Assembly (NCBI GenBank): GCA_040220135.1
Contig: JAVJTT010000020.1
Location: 124,001-188,000, forward strand
DNA length: 64,000 nt
Source: CAJXMH01 sp040220135
GTDB taxonomy: Bacteria; Bacteroidota; Bacteroidia; Flavobacteriales_E; Vicingaceae
Reading direction: 5' to 3'
Each line of letters opens with the position of its first letter. Positions within the stretch are counted from its first letter, which is position 1. Below, one piece after another: positions 39,965-49,537 of this stretch. Position numbers and translations under genes: made by a program. A model generated the notes under the pieces. That model made no database searches. It saw only the letters and a program-made list of their open reading frames with translations, and had not been told where the DNA came from.

Positions 39965-41926
39965 ATGGTTGGAGTTAATAACGTTAGTCTTCATTTTGCC
40001 GATCGTGCCCTGTTTGATAATATCACCTTTATCATTAACAAGCAGGATAGAGTCGGCTTAGTGGGTAAAAACGGTGCAGGGAAGTCAACACTCTTGAAGA
40101 GTTTGGCCGGTATACAAGAATTTGATAAGGGGTCAATTTCATACCCCAATGATCTAAGCATTGGTTATCTTCCTCAAGACATGGACTTTGAATCGGGTAG
40201 AACTGTTTGGGAAGAAACTGAGCAAAGTTTTGACCGTGCCCTTTCTATTCAAGAAAAGCTAGATGAGGTAAACCGACAATTGGCAGAACGAGAAGACTAC
40301 GAGTCTGAAGCATACATGGACCTACTTGATCAAGTAGCAGAATTAAACGAAAAGTTGAATCTAATTGGAGCTGACTCCATGGAAGCTCAGATCGAGCAAA
40401 TTTTGCTTGGTCTTGGATTTAGTCGTGAAGATTTTGATCGCCAAACGGATGAGTTTAGCGGTGGTTGGCGGATGCGAATAGAGTTGGCTAAAATTCTGCT
40501 GCAGAGTGCTGACTTGTTACTTTTAGATGAGCCTACAAACCATTTGGACATTGAGTCTATTCAATGGCTGGAAGATTTTTTGAAAAACTACCCCGGAGCG
40601 GTAGTTCTGATTTCTCACGACAGAGCCTTCTTGGATCATTTAACCAAGCGAACAGTTGAGATTTCAATGGGTAAAATTCACGATTACCAAGCACCTTACA
40701 CACAATATCTTAAATTAAGAGAAGAACGTCGTGAACAACAGATGGCCGCTTATGAAAATCAACAAAAACAAATCAAGCAAACCGAAGATTTTATAGAACG
40801 CTTTCGTGCAAAAGCATCGAAAGCAGTGCAAGTTCAATCTCGAGTAAAACAGCTTGAAAAGTTAGATCGGATTGAGATCGAAGAGGAAGATACTGCAGCC
40901 ATGCGTTTTTCTTTTCCTCCTGCGCCACACAGCGGAAAAGTAACTTTAGAAGTAGACAAAGTAAGCAAATTCTATGACGATAATAGAGTGTTTGAAGACG
41001 TGTCGCTTAATATCGAAAGGGGTGAGAAGGTTGCCCTAGTAGGAAAAAACGGAGAAGGGAAGTCTACTTTTTCAAGATTAATTGTAGGAGAGGAGGCAAC
41101 TTCCGGAAAAATAGAGCAAGGATACCAAGTGAGCGTGGGATACTACGCCCAGAACCAAGCCGAGACTTTAGATCCTAACAAAACAGTATTTGAAACCATA
41201 GACGAAGCCGCACGCGGTGAAGTAAGAAAGAAAATAAGATCCTTATTGGGCTCATTTTTATTTAGTGGAGAAGAAGTAGATAAAAAAGTAAAAGTACTTT
41301 CAGGAGGAGAAAGAGCTCGTTTGGCACTTTGTAAGCTCTTGTTAGAGCCTGTAAATCTGCTTTTGTTAGATGAGCCTACCAACCATTTGGATATTCGCTC
41401 TAAAGATATTCTTAAAGATGCCCTCTTGCGATATGATGGAACCTTGGTGCTTATTTCGCATGATCGAGACTTTTTACAAGGCATGACCGATAAGATCTAT
41501 GAGTTTACCAACGGAGAGGTGAAGGAACACCTAGGGCAAATCGATGATTTTCTGAGAAAGAAAAAAGCGGAGGATGTAAGAAGCTGGGAGCAAGATAAAG
41601 GGAAGAAGAGTGTTGCCAAAAAGGAGGCATCAAAAAAGGGTGATGCAAAACTCAGCTATGAGGAGAGAAAAGAATTAAAGAAAGTGCACAAAAAGCAAAA
41701 GAATTTAGTGAGTAAATGGGAGAAAGAGGTGAGTGAGCTGGAAAAGAAGCTTGAAAGTTGTAATCAAGTTTTGAAAGACCCTGAAGCTTATGAGAAAGAA
41801 GAAAACCAAACTCTAATAAAAGAATGGGATCAGCACAATAAAGATTTAAATTACGCCATGCAAGAGTGGGAAACCGCTATGGAGAACTTTGAAAAAGTTG
41901 ATCAGAAAATGAAAGCGATTGATTAG
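39965..41926 (+). CDS. ABC-F family ATPase (translation factor type)
   Basis: The 653-residue soluble protein has two ABC ATPase domains and no membrane segment. Domain 1 has Walker A GKNGAGKST (34-42), signature FSGGWRMRIELAK and LLDEPTNHLD. Domain 2 has GKNGEGKST, LSGGERARLALCK and LLDEPTNHLD. A Lys/Glu-rich linker joins them (about 240-310), and a coiled-coil tail follows (about 545-653). ABC-F proteins act on the ribosome to relieve stalling or give antibiotic resistance; the Uup-like C-terminal coiled coil favours a housekeeping role. The stop is one base from the convergent recQ stop. Confidence 0.93.
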   Translation: MVGVNNVSLHFADRALFDNITFIINKQDRVGLVGKNGAGKSTLLKSLAGIQEFDKGSISYPNDLSIGYLPQDMDFESGRTVWEETEQSFDRALSIQEKLDEVNRQLAEREDYESEAYMDLLDQVAELNEKLNLIGADSMEAQIEQILLGLGFSREDFDRQTDEFSGGWRMRIELAKILLQSADLLLLDEPTNHLDIESIQWLEDFLKNYPGAVVLISHDRAFLDHLTKRTVEISMGKIHDYQAPYTQYLKLREERREQQMAAYENQQKQIKQTEDFIERFRAKASKAVQVQSRVKQLEKLDRIEIEEEDTAAMRFSFPPAPHSGKVTLEVDKVSKFYDDNRVFEDVSLNIERGEKVALVGKNGEGKSTFSRLIVGEEATSGKIEQGYQVSVGYYAQNQAETLDPNKTVFETIDEAARGEVRKKIRSLLGSFLFSGEEVDKKVKVLSGGERARLALCKLLLEPVNLLLLDEPTNHLDIRSKDILKDALLRYDGTLVLISHDRDFLQGMTDKIYEFTNGEVKEHLGQIDDFLRKKKAEDVRSWEQDKGKKSVAKKEASKKGDAKLSYEERKELKKVHKKQKNLVSKWEKEVSELEKKLESCNQVLKDPEAYEKEENQTLIKEWDQHNKDLNYAMQEWETAMENFEKVDQKMKAID

Positions 41927-41927
41927 C

Positions 41928-44111
41928 CTAGTTTCCCATATTGGATAAGAACTTTATGCGCATCAGCCGCATTTCTTCCTCCGAATAGGCATCATCAAAC
42001 TCTTCAACCGCATCTTCTACAGAGTCTTCTTCAGTTTCGCGGAAATAATCAAAGATTTCTTCTTGGTAGTCTTCGTCAAGCAGGTCATTAATGATATAAT
42101 CTAAATTTACCTTTGTACCGCTGCTTACAATGTGCTCAATTTCTTCCAAAATGTCCTCAACCTCTTTGCCTTTGGCACTGGCAATGTCTTCTAAAGACAT
42201 TTTACGATCAATGCTTTGAATAATGAAAACCTTCAAACCTGACTTATTGACCACAGATTTTACAACTAAATCGTCGGGGCGTTCAATGTCATTTTCTTCA
42301 ACATAGTCTTTAATCGCCTCTAGAAACGGTTCGCCAAATTTTTCTGCTTTTCCTTGCCCTACCCCAGTAATGTTAGTTAACTCCTCCATGGTTATGGGGT
42401 ACTGTGTTGCCATATCTTCTAAAGACGGCTCGGAGAAGATAACATAAGGTGGTAGGTCTTCATCTTTAGCAACTTCTTTACAGAGCTCCTTTAGAATGTT
42501 GTACAGTTCTTCATCGGCAGCACCTCCGGCAGAGTTGTTTGAAATTACTGTTGCTCCTGCTGTACTATCGTACTTCTTGGGTTCCACCATCATAACCTGA
42601 TGTGGCTTTTCCAAAAAGTCTTTTCCTTTTTGACTCACCTTCAACACCCCATAGTTTTCTATTTCTTTGATCACATAGTTGTTGATAATGCATTGACGAA
42701 TGATACTGTTCCACTTAAACTCTCCGTGCTCTTTTCCTTTGCCAAACAGCTTGTGTTCGTCATTACGCAAGGATTTAATTTCAGAGGTAACTTCTCCGGC
42801 AATAAAGTTGGAGATGTAATTGGCTTTAAAGTTTTCCTTTAAGCTAAGCACCACTTCTAGAAGCAATTCTACTTCTTCTTTGGCGTCAAATTCTTTACGA
42901 GGGTTTAGACAGTTGTCGCAATTGCCACAATTTTCTTCTTCATACTGTTCGCCAAAGTAATGCAGTAGTTGTTTTCTTCTGCAAACCGCTGTTTCGGCAT
43001 AGGATACAGTTTCAAAAATTAGCTGTCTACCAATTTCTTGCTCAGCAACTGGTTTGCCCTGTAAAAATTTCTCTAGCTTTTCAATGTCTTTGTAGCTGTA
43101 AAAAGCAATGCACCTACCTTCCCCACCATCCCTGCCGGCTCTACCGGTCTCTTGGTAATATCCTTCTAAACTTTTAGGAATATCATGATGAATAACGAAT
43201 CGAACGTCTGGTTTATCAATCCCCATTCCAAAGGCAATGGTGGCAACAATTACATCAACATCTTCCATTAAAAACATGTCTTGATGTTTGGCTCTACTTG
43301 CTGCATCTAGTCCAGCGTGGTAAGGAAGTGCTTTTATGCCATTGATTTGGAGGGTTTCAGCCAACTCTTCAACTTTCTTACGGCTCAAGCAATAGACAAT
43401 ACCGGATTTGCCTTTTAGTTGATTAATGTATTTTACAATTTGTCGATTGGCTTCTTGCTTAGGGTTTACCTCATAGTACAAATTGGCTCTGTTAAAGGAG
43501 GCTTTAAATACATTGGCCTCAACCATGCCGAGGTTTTTCTGAATGTCTTGCTGTACTTTCGGCGTTGCCGTGGCGGTTAAAGCAATGATAGGAACGCGAT
43601 CAATGGCTTCAATTATATCCCTCAGTCTTCTGTATTCCGGTCTAAAATCATGGCCCCATTCTGAAATACAATGCGCTTCATCTATGGCAAAGAACGAAAT
43701 GTTCAGTGATTTGAAAAAGTCAATGTTTACTTGCTTGGTTAAGGTTTCAGGAGCCACATAAAGTAACTTGGTTTTTCCTTCAGATAAGTCTGATTTTACT
43801 TGAGTAAGTTCTGTTTTATTCAAAGAAGAGTTCATCACATGCGCAATGGAGTCTCCGGAAGAGAATCCACGAATGGCATCAACCTGATTCTTCATTAAAG
43901 CAATCAAAGGCGAAACTACAATAGCTGTTCCTTCCATGATCAATGCCGGGAGCTGATAGCACATGGATTTTCCTCCACCGGTTGGCATAATCACAAAAGT
44001 GTCTTTTTGGTCTAAGACACTCTGAATAACCTCTTCTTGCTCTCCCTTAAATTTGTTGAAGCCAAAATACTTTTTCAAGTGGCTAGTCAATGGCATAGAT
44101 GCTGTCTCCAT
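41928..44111 (-). CDS. recQ: ATP-dependent DNA helicase RecQ
   Basis: RecQ is a 3'-5' helicase in recombination and repair. The 727-residue protein has Walker A PTGGGKS (43-49), DEAHCISEWGHDFRPEY, and helicase motif VI QETGRAGRDGG. A zinc-binding region (CRRKQLLHYFG, then CGNCDNCLNP), a winged helix, an HRDC domain (about 535-610) and a helix-turn-helix-like acidic tail follow. Length and order are those of the RecQ family in Bacteroidota. The gene is divergent from kdsD with a 107-base gap. Confidence 0.96.
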   Translation of the reverse strand: METASMPLTSHLKKYFGFNKFKGEQEEVIQSVLDQKDTFVIMPTGGGKSMCYQLPALIMEGTAIVVSPLIALMKNQVDAIRGFSSGDSIAHVMNSSLNKTELTQVKSDLSEGKTKLLYVAPETLTKQVNIDFFKSLNISFFAIDEAHCISEWGHDFRPEYRRLRDIIEAIDRVPIIALTATATPKVQQDIQKNLGMVEANVFKASFNRANLYYEVNPKQEANRQIVKYINQLKGKSGIVYCLSRKKVEELAETLQINGIKALPYHAGLDAASRAKHQDMFLMEDVDVIVATIAFGMGIDKPDVRFVIHHDIPKSLEGYYQETGRAGRDGGEGRCIAFYSYKDIEKLEKFLQGKPVAEQEIGRQLIFETVSYAETAVCRRKQLLHYFGEQYEEENCGNCDNCLNPRKEFDAKEEVELLLEVVLSLKENFKANYISNFIAGEVTSEIKSLRNDEHKLFGKGKEHGEFKWNSIIRQCIINNYVIKEIENYGVLKVSQKGKDFLEKPHQVMMVEPKKYDSTAGATVISNNSAGGAADEELYNILKELCKEVAKDEDLPPYVIFSEPSLEDMATQYPITMEELTNITGVGQGKAEKFGEPFLEAIKDYVEENDIERPDDLVVKSVVNKSGLKVFIIQSIDRKMSLEDIASAKGKEVEDILEEIEHIVSSGTKVNLDYIINDLLDEDYQEEIFDYFRETEEDSVEDAVEEFDDAYSEEEMRLMRIKFLSNMGN

Positions 44112-44135
44112 TTATCGTGTTTGCTATATTTCAGT

Positions 44136-44143
44136 TACTTTTG
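44136..44143 (+). promoter_or_regulatory. -7 box upstream of kdsD
   Basis: TACTTTTG is a perfect -7 element, in the divergent recQ-kdsD gap, 75 bases before the kdsD start. On the other strand TAGACTTG nearby (one mismatch) may serve recQ. Confidence 0.4.
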
Positions 44144-44218
44144 CCCAAGTCTAAAAAGGACTATTTTCAAAATACAAGTTAGTAAATTTTCATTGGTATA
44201 AAAACAAAATAAAACTTT

Positions 44219-45184
44219 TTGAAGAGTAGAGAAGAAATAAAATCAATTGCCAAGCAAACCTTGGAAATTGAAAGGGATTCCATTCATCAGCTGATCAGTT
44301 CTTTAGATGATGAGTTTGCGGAAGTAGTAGAGCGAATCTACCAAGCGAAAGGAAGAGTTGTGGTAAGTGGAATAGGAAAAAGTGCCATTGTAGCGCAAAA
44401 AATAGTAGCTACTTTCAATTCTACAGGCACTCCCGCCTTGTTTTTGCATGCCGCCGACGCCATTCATGGTGACTTGGGAATGATTCAAGAGCATGATCTG
44501 GTAATTTGCATCTCTAAAAGTGGGGAATCACCTGAGGTAAAAGTCTTGGTGCCTTTAATTAAAAACATGGGGAATGTTCTGGTTGCTCTAACCGGAAATA
44601 TGAAGTCTTATCTAGGAGAATTTGCTGATTATCGTTTAAGTTGTCAGGTTGAGCAAGAGGCTTGTCCGAACAATTTAGCCCCAACTAACAGTACTACGGC
44701 ACAAATGGTTATGGGAGACGCTTTGGCCGTTTGTTTGATTGAATGCCGAGAGTTTACAAGCAAAGATTTTGCTAAATACCATCCAGGTGGAGCCTTGGGG
44801 AAAAAGTTATACCTGAGGGTTTCTGATTTATACGGCCAAAACGAAAAGCCTGAAGTTTCAGTTACGAGCACCATTGATGAAGTTATTCTAGAAATTTCGA
44901 CCAAACGACTAGGAGTAACCGCTGTGACTGATAAAGGAAAAGTTGTTGGAATAGTAACGGACGGGGATTTACGACGAATGCTAAGTAGCAAGGTTGATTA
45001 CACAAAGCTAAAAGCAGAAGATGTCATGACTCGATCGCCAAAAACAATACAAGATGATGCCATGGCCATTGAGGCGGTTGAAATAATGAAAAGCACAAAT
45101 ATTTCACAATTGCTGGTCTTGAAGGACAAGCATTACGTGGGAGTTGTGCATTTTCATGATTTATTAAAAGAAGGTTTAATTTAG
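44219..45184 (+). CDS. kdsD: Arabinose-5-phosphate isomerase KdsD/KpsF
   Basis: The enzyme interconverts ribulose-5-phosphate and arabinose-5-phosphate, the first step to Kdo for LPS. The 321-residue protein has a SIS domain (about 35-165) with GIGKSAIVAQKIVATFNSTG and SKSGESPEV. Two CBS domains (about 205-321) follow, with LGVTAVTDKGKVVGIVTDGDL. The start is a TTG at 44219; an in-frame stop lies 9 bases upstream and no ATG fits. It overlaps tatC by one base and opens the envelope operon kdsD-tatC. Confidence 0.93.
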   Translation: MKSREEIKSIAKQTLEIERDSIHQLISSLDDEFAEVVERIYQAKGRVVVSGIGKSAIVAQKIVATFNSTGTPALFLHAADAIHGDLGMIQEHDLVICISKSGESPEVKVLVPLIKNMGNVLVALTGNMKSYLGEFADYRLSCQVEQEACPNNLAPTNSTTAQMVMGDALAVCLIECREFTSKDFAKYHPGGALGKKLYLRVSDLYGQNEKPEVSVTSTIDEVILEISTKRLGVTAVTDKGKVVGIVTDGDLRRMLSSKVDYTKLKAEDVMTRSPKTIQDDAMAIEAVEIMKSTNISQLLVLKDKHYVGVVHFHDLLKEGLI

Positions 45185-46005
45185 TGAGTTTAGATCAAAG
45201 TTTCGACGAGGAAGAAGAGGGCATGTCCTTCTTGGATCATTTAGAGGTGATGCGATGGCACTTAATCAGAATGGTGATAGCCATTATGATTTTTACGGTT
45301 TTGGCTTTTCTTTTTAAAGATTTTGTTTTTGATACCGTAGTTCTCGCACCTGCATTTGATAATTTTATCACTTATCAGTTGTTCTGCAAGTTTTCGCACT
45401 TCCTTTCTTTAGGCGATAAACTTTGTTTCCAAGAATTACCTTTTAACTTAATCAACTTGACCATGGCAGGTCAGTTTACCATGCACATTTTAGTTTCTTT
45501 TGTGGCCGGAGTTATTGTGTCTTTTCCCTATCTATTGTTCGAGTTTTGGCAGTTTATTAATCCTGCTTTAAAGCAAGGTGAAAAAAGTTACGCAAGGGGC
45601 TTGGTGTTTTTTGGATCGCTGCTGTTTCTAACTGGCGTAGCCTTTGGTTATTATTTGATCACTCCTTTATCCGTTCAGTTTTTAGGCGGTTATCGTGTAA
45701 GTGAACTAGTGTTGAACCAAATAAGTTTGAAGTCTTATATAACCACCGTTACTACCATTACTTTAGCTTGTGGTGTTTTATTTCAATTGCCCATTATCGT
45801 GTATTTCTTATCCAAGGCCGGTTTAGTTACCCCTCAGCTTATGCGGACTTATCGAAGACACGCTATAATTACTGTTTTAATCTTGGCGGCTATCATTACT
45901 CCACCTGATATAACGAGCCAAGTTTTAGTTGCCATACCACTGGTTTTCTTATATGAAATCTCCATTTTAATCTCCAAAGCAGTAGTAAAGAAGCAAGCAG
46001 AATAA
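45184..46005 (+). CDS. tatC: Twin-arginine translocase subunit TatC
   Basis: TatC is the receptor for folded Tat substrates in the inner membrane. The 273-residue protein has six membrane helices and the family motifs MSFLDHLEVMRWHL, FPYLLFEFWQFINPALKQGEKS (split FPYLLFEFWQF and INPALKQGEK), and ITPPDITSQVLVAIP. GTG at 45184 overlaps the kdsD stop; the ATG at 45223, preceded by GAAGAAGAGGG, would give 260 residues and is an equally possible start. The first periplasmic loop is longer than in E. coli, as usual in the phylum. Confidence 0.95.
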   Translation: MSLDQSFDEEEEGMSFLDHLEVMRWHLIRMVIAIMIFTVLAFLFKDFVFDTVVLAPAFDNFITYQLFCKFSHFLSLGDKLCFQELPFNLINLTMAGQFTMHILVSFVAGVIVSFPYLLFEFWQFINPALKQGEKSYARGLVFFGSLLFLTGVAFGYYLITPLSVQFLGGYRVSELVLNQISLKSYITTVTTITLACGVLFQLPIIVYFLSKAGLVTPQLMRTYRRHAIITVLILAAIITPPDITSQVLVAIPLVFLYEISILISKAVVKKQAE

Positions 46006-46038
46006 TTCCCGATAATTAAAAAGCATAACTATCGGGAA
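46006..46038 (+). terminator. Hairpin after tatC
   Basis: TTCCCGATA (46006-46014) and TATCGGGAA (46030-46038) are exact complements around a 15-base loop, followed by a T-rich but interrupted run. A weak terminator or 3' stabiliser. Confidence 0.5.
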
Positions 46039-46058
46039 TAGTTATTTTTATACCCCTA

Positions 46059-48539
46059 ATGAGACATCGGTTTTCTCCATTTCAATTCTACGGTTTGCTG
46101 CTCAGTATTGTTTTATGCAGTCTAGCTTATCAAACCTCTTGGGCTCAAAAAACCATCGTAAAAGGAACTGTCTTTGATGCTTCAACAAAGGAGCCCTTGC
46201 CTTTTGTAAACTTGGTTTTTAGAGACTCTAAAGTAGGAGGCTCTACTGATATGGATGGCAATTATCGGATTGAAACCTATTACCCTACAGACTCATTAAT
46301 CGCCAGCTTTGTAGGCTATAAAGCACTCTCAAAAAGAGTTCAGAAAGATAAGGAACAAACTATCAACTTTGCTTTAGAAACCGGAGAGTTTAAGCTAGAG
46401 GAAGTGGTGATTGAGTATACCGGTAATCCCGCCCATGATATTTTGAGAAAGGTATGGCGAAACAAAGAAGCAAATAACCGAGAGAAATACGATTACTATC
46501 ATTACGAAGTATACAATAAGGTAGAGTTCGATTTGAACAACATTTCAGAAGAGTTTAAGAACCGAAAGATTTTTAAGCAGTTTCAATTTATTTTTGACTA
46601 CGTTGACTCAACTTCTGAGGAAAAGCAATTTTTGCCCATGTTTATGACGGAATCAGTATCTGATTTTTACTACCGTCGCGACCCTAAGTCGGAGAAAGAG
46701 TTTATAAAAGCTTCTCAAGTTTCAGGCACTTCCAACGAAAGCATAACACAGTTTTTGGGCGATATGTACCAGAAAGTGAATATTTATGAAAACACCATTT
46801 CTGTATTCGGAAAATCATTTGTAAGTCCAATTTCCAATTCCGGTTTAGGCTATTACCGGTATTATTTAAAAGACAGCGTATTTGTTGATAATCGATATTG
46901 CTACAAGATTGATTTTATTCCTAAACACATACAAGATCCGGTTTTTACCGGAACCATGTGGATTAATGATACTACATATGCGGTTAAAAAGGTAGAAGCC
47001 AACATCAGCGAGAATGCCAACATTAATTTTGTAAATGGCTTTGAGGTAAAACAAGAGTACAAGAAAGTTGACAACCAATATTGGATGTTAGAAAAAGACG
47101 AACTGGTTGTTGACTTTCAACTTGGAGAAAAGGTGATGGGCTTATATGGCCGAAAGTCAACTTCTTACAAAGACTTTGAAGTGAATGTGCCTCAAGAAGA
47201 AAAGTATTACGAAGGCATAGACAATGTCTCAGTAATTCAAGGGGCGAATGAAAGGACGAGTGAGTTTTGGGATTCTGCTCGTCATGATACTTTATCAGAA
47301 AATCAAAAGGGCATCTATCAAATGGTAGATTCGGTGAAGAATGTGCCGGCTTTTAAAACCTTTTTAGATGTTATTCAACTTGTATTTACCGGCTACAAAG
47401 AAATTGGTAATGTTGAGTTAGGACCTTACTTTAAATTATACAGCTACAATCCGGTTGAAGGCCATCGTTTTCGTTTTGGGGGGAGAACATCAAATCAATT
47501 TAGTACTCGATTAATGCTGAATGGCTATTTAGCCTACGGTTTAACTGATGAACGATTTAAGTACAATGCAGGCTTTCTCTACAAACTAAATGAAAACCCA
47601 AGGCAGTTTGTTGAGTTTCAGTATACCAGAGACTTGGAGCAATTGGGGCAAAGCCAAAATGCTTTTGCCGAAGACAATATTCTCTCTTCTTTTCTAAGAA
47701 GAAACCCCAACACCAAATTAACGGATGTAGAGTCTTTTGAAGCCTCTTATTCTAGGGAGTGGATCACCGGCTTTTCGAATCAAATCTTTATTCGGAAACG
47801 TTCCATGCAGCCTTTAGGTAGTCTCGAATATGAGCGATTTGACCCTGAAATAGGCATTTATCAAGATGATTTTATCAATACCACCGAACTAAGCTTATAC
47901 ACGCGCTTTGCTTACAAAGAAACTTTTGTGGAAGGAGAGTTTGAACGGATTAGTTTAGGAAGTAAGTATCCCATTGTCGAGGCTCAAGTTTCAATGGGTG
48001 TTGAAGGATTAATGGGAGGGGACTACGATTACCAGAAAGTAGAATTAGCCATTTCTGATAAAATAAACACCGGAGTGTTTGGGCATAGCGACTTCAGGCT
48101 TACTGCTGGGAAATACTTTGGAACCTTGGCCTACCCATTACTAGAAATACATAACGGAAACGAAACCTATTTTTACGATCAGCAAGCTTTTAACCTCATG
48201 AACTTTTTTGAGTTTGTCAGTGATGAATATGCAACTTTAATGTATACGCACCACTTTGGTGGTTATTTTTTCAATAAGGTACCTTTGCTTCGTAAGCTAA
48301 AATGGAGAGAGGTAGTTTCGGGTAGAGCTGTTGCCGGAGATTTGGCAAATCGCCACCGTACTGAACTAATCCTGCCTAACAACATTTATACCCTTAATCA
48401 GCCTTATATGGAGGTTGCTGCCGGGATAGAAAATATTTTTAAACTGATACGAATTGATGCCATGTGGCGTTTAAACTACCTTGATCATCCGAATATCGCT
48501 AAGTTTGGAATTAGAGGCGCATTTGAATTTACTTTCTGA
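46059..48539 (+). CDS. DUF5686-type outer-membrane protein with carboxypeptidase-like domain
   Basis: This 826-residue protein belongs to a large uncharacterised Bacteroidota outer-membrane family. It has a signal peptide (cut after SWAQ, about residue 29), then a CarboxypepD_reg-like beta sandwich (about 31-115, VKGTVFDASTKEPLPFVNLVF), a middle domain (120-400), and a C-terminal beta barrel of alternating strands ending in FEFTF. The final aromatic residue suits recognition by the BAM complex. TonB-dependent transport is not indicated since there is no plug domain. It lies 53 bases after tatC and 3 bases before lptB. Confidence 0.85.
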   Translation: MRHRFSPFQFYGLLLSIVLCSLAYQTSWAQKTIVKGTVFDASTKEPLPFVNLVFRDSKVGGSTDMDGNYRIETYYPTDSLIASFVGYKALSKRVQKDKEQTINFALETGEFKLEEVVIEYTGNPAHDILRKVWRNKEANNREKYDYYHYEVYNKVEFDLNNISEEFKNRKIFKQFQFIFDYVDSTSEEKQFLPMFMTESVSDFYYRRDPKSEKEFIKASQVSGTSNESITQFLGDMYQKVNIYENTISVFGKSFVSPISNSGLGYYRYYLKDSVFVDNRYCYKIDFIPKHIQDPVFTGTMWINDTTYAVKKVEANISENANINFVNGFEVKQEYKKVDNQYWMLEKDELVVDFQLGEKVMGLYGRKSTSYKDFEVNVPQEEKYYEGIDNVSVIQGANERTSEFWDSARHDTLSENQKGIYQMVDSVKNVPAFKTFLDVIQLVFTGYKEIGNVELGPYFKLYSYNPVEGHRFRFGGRTSNQFSTRLMLNGYLAYGLTDERFKYNAGFLYKLNENPRQFVEFQYTRDLEQLGQSQNAFAEDNILSSFLRRNPNTKLTDVESFEASYSREWITGFSNQIFIRKRSMQPLGSLEYERFDPEIGIYQDDFINTTELSLYTRFAYKETFVEGEFERISLGSKYPIVEAQVSMGVEGLMGGDYDYQKVELAISDKINTGVFGHSDFRLTAGKYFGTLAYPLLEIHNGNETYFYDQQAFNLMNFFEFVSDEYATLMYTHHFGGYFFNKVPLLRKLKWREVVSGRAVAGDLANRHRTELILPNNIYTLNQPYMEVAAGIENIFKLIRIDAMWRLNYLDHPNIAKFGIRGAFEFTF

Positions 48540-48542
48540 TCC

Positions 48543-49286
48543 ATGAAGCTAAGAGCAGACAATATCGTTAAAAAATACCGTAAGCGTACGGTGGTAAAAG
48601 GAGTCTCCGTTGAAGTAAACCAGGGAGAGATTGTGGGCTTACTTGGTCCGAATGGGGCTGGCAAAACCACTTCCTTCTACATGATTGTAGGTTTGGTAAC
48701 CCCCAATGAAGGGAAAGTGTATCTCGACCAAGAAGACATTACCGCTTTGCCCATGTACAAAAGAGCAAAAAGAGGTATTGGGTACTTGGCGCAAGAAGCA
48801 TCTGTCTTTCGCAAACTATCGGTAGAAGATAACATCAAGGCCATTTTAGAAATGACCAAACTCAATAAAAAGGAACAAGCCGAAAAGCTTGAGTCTCTGT
48901 TGGATGAGTTTGGATTGCAACATGTTCGGACAAATCGCGGAGACTTGCTCTCAGGAGGAGAAAGAAGAAGGACAGAAATTGCCAGAGCATTAGCTACAGA
49001 TCCTAAGTTTATTTTGTTAGATGAACCATTTGCGGGGGTAGACCCCATTGCGGTGGAAGACATACAAAGTATTGTAGCCGATCTAAAGAAAAAGAATATC
49101 GGAATTCTTATAACCGATCATAATGTAAATGAAACCCTCTCTATTACCGATCGTGCTTACTTGTTATTTGAGGGGAATATCTTAAAAGCCGGAACCGCAG
49201 AAGAGCTTGCCAGTGATGAGGAAGTTCGGAAAGTGTATTTGGGAAAAAACTTCGAATTGAAGCGTAAAAAGTTCGATAAGGACTAA
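48543..49286 (+). CDS. lptB: LPS export ABC transporter ATPase LptB
   Basis: LptB powers extraction of LPS from the inner membrane with LptFG. The 247-residue ATPase has Walker A GPNGAGKTTSFYMIVG, the Q-loop region GYLAQEASVFRKLSVEDN typical of LptB, signature LSGGERRRTEIAR, Walker B FILLDEPFAGVDP, and switch ITDHNVNETL. The DUF5686 gene precedes it by 3 bases. The stop overlaps that of purS by 4 bases. Together with kdsD and the distant lptE it supports an LPS-bearing outer membrane. Confidence 0.95.
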   Translation: MKLRADNIVKKYRKRTVVKGVSVEVNQGEIVGLLGPNGAGKTTSFYMIVGLVTPNEGKVYLDQEDITALPMYKRAKRGIGYLAQEASVFRKLSVEDNIKAILEMTKLNKKEQAEKLESLLDEFGLQHVRTNRGDLLSGGERRRTEIARALATDPKFILLDEPFAGVDPIAVEDIQSIVADLKKKNIGILITDHNVNETLSITDRAYLLFEGNILKAGTAEELASDEEVRKVYLGKNFELKRKKFDKD

Positions 49287-49537
49287 ACTAGCTCCTCAAT
49301 TTCGAATTCATAGCTTTCCATTAAATAATTGGCTAAAATCTTTTTACAAGCCTCTTCTACTTTTTCTGAAGCGCTTGCTTTGTCAACAGCCTCTATTTCT
49401 AAGCTAATGTGCTTGCCGATTCGCACATTTTCTATTTCACTCAAGTTTAAATTTTTAAGACTTGAAGTTACTGCTTTACCTTGTGGGTCTAGCAATGCTT
49501 TTAAGGGCATTATGTCAATTTCAGCTTTGAATTTCAT
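49283..49537 (-). CDS. purS: Phosphoribosylformylglycinamidine synthase subunit PurS
   Basis: PurS is the small structural subunit joining PurL and PurQ in purine synthesis. The 84-residue protein from the ATG at 49537 has FKAEIDIMPLKALLDPQGKA and then the family core LKNLNLSEIENVRIGKHISL. A longer frame starts at 49558, but its extra residues do not belong to the family. It overlaps the end of pssA by 17 bases. Presence of PurS implies the three-subunit form of the enzyme; purL and purQ are not in the window. Confidence 0.85.
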   Translation of the reverse strand: MKFKAEIDIMPLKALLDPQGKAVTSSLKNLNLSEIENVRIGKHISLEIEAVDKASASEKVEEACKKILANYLMESYEFEIEELV

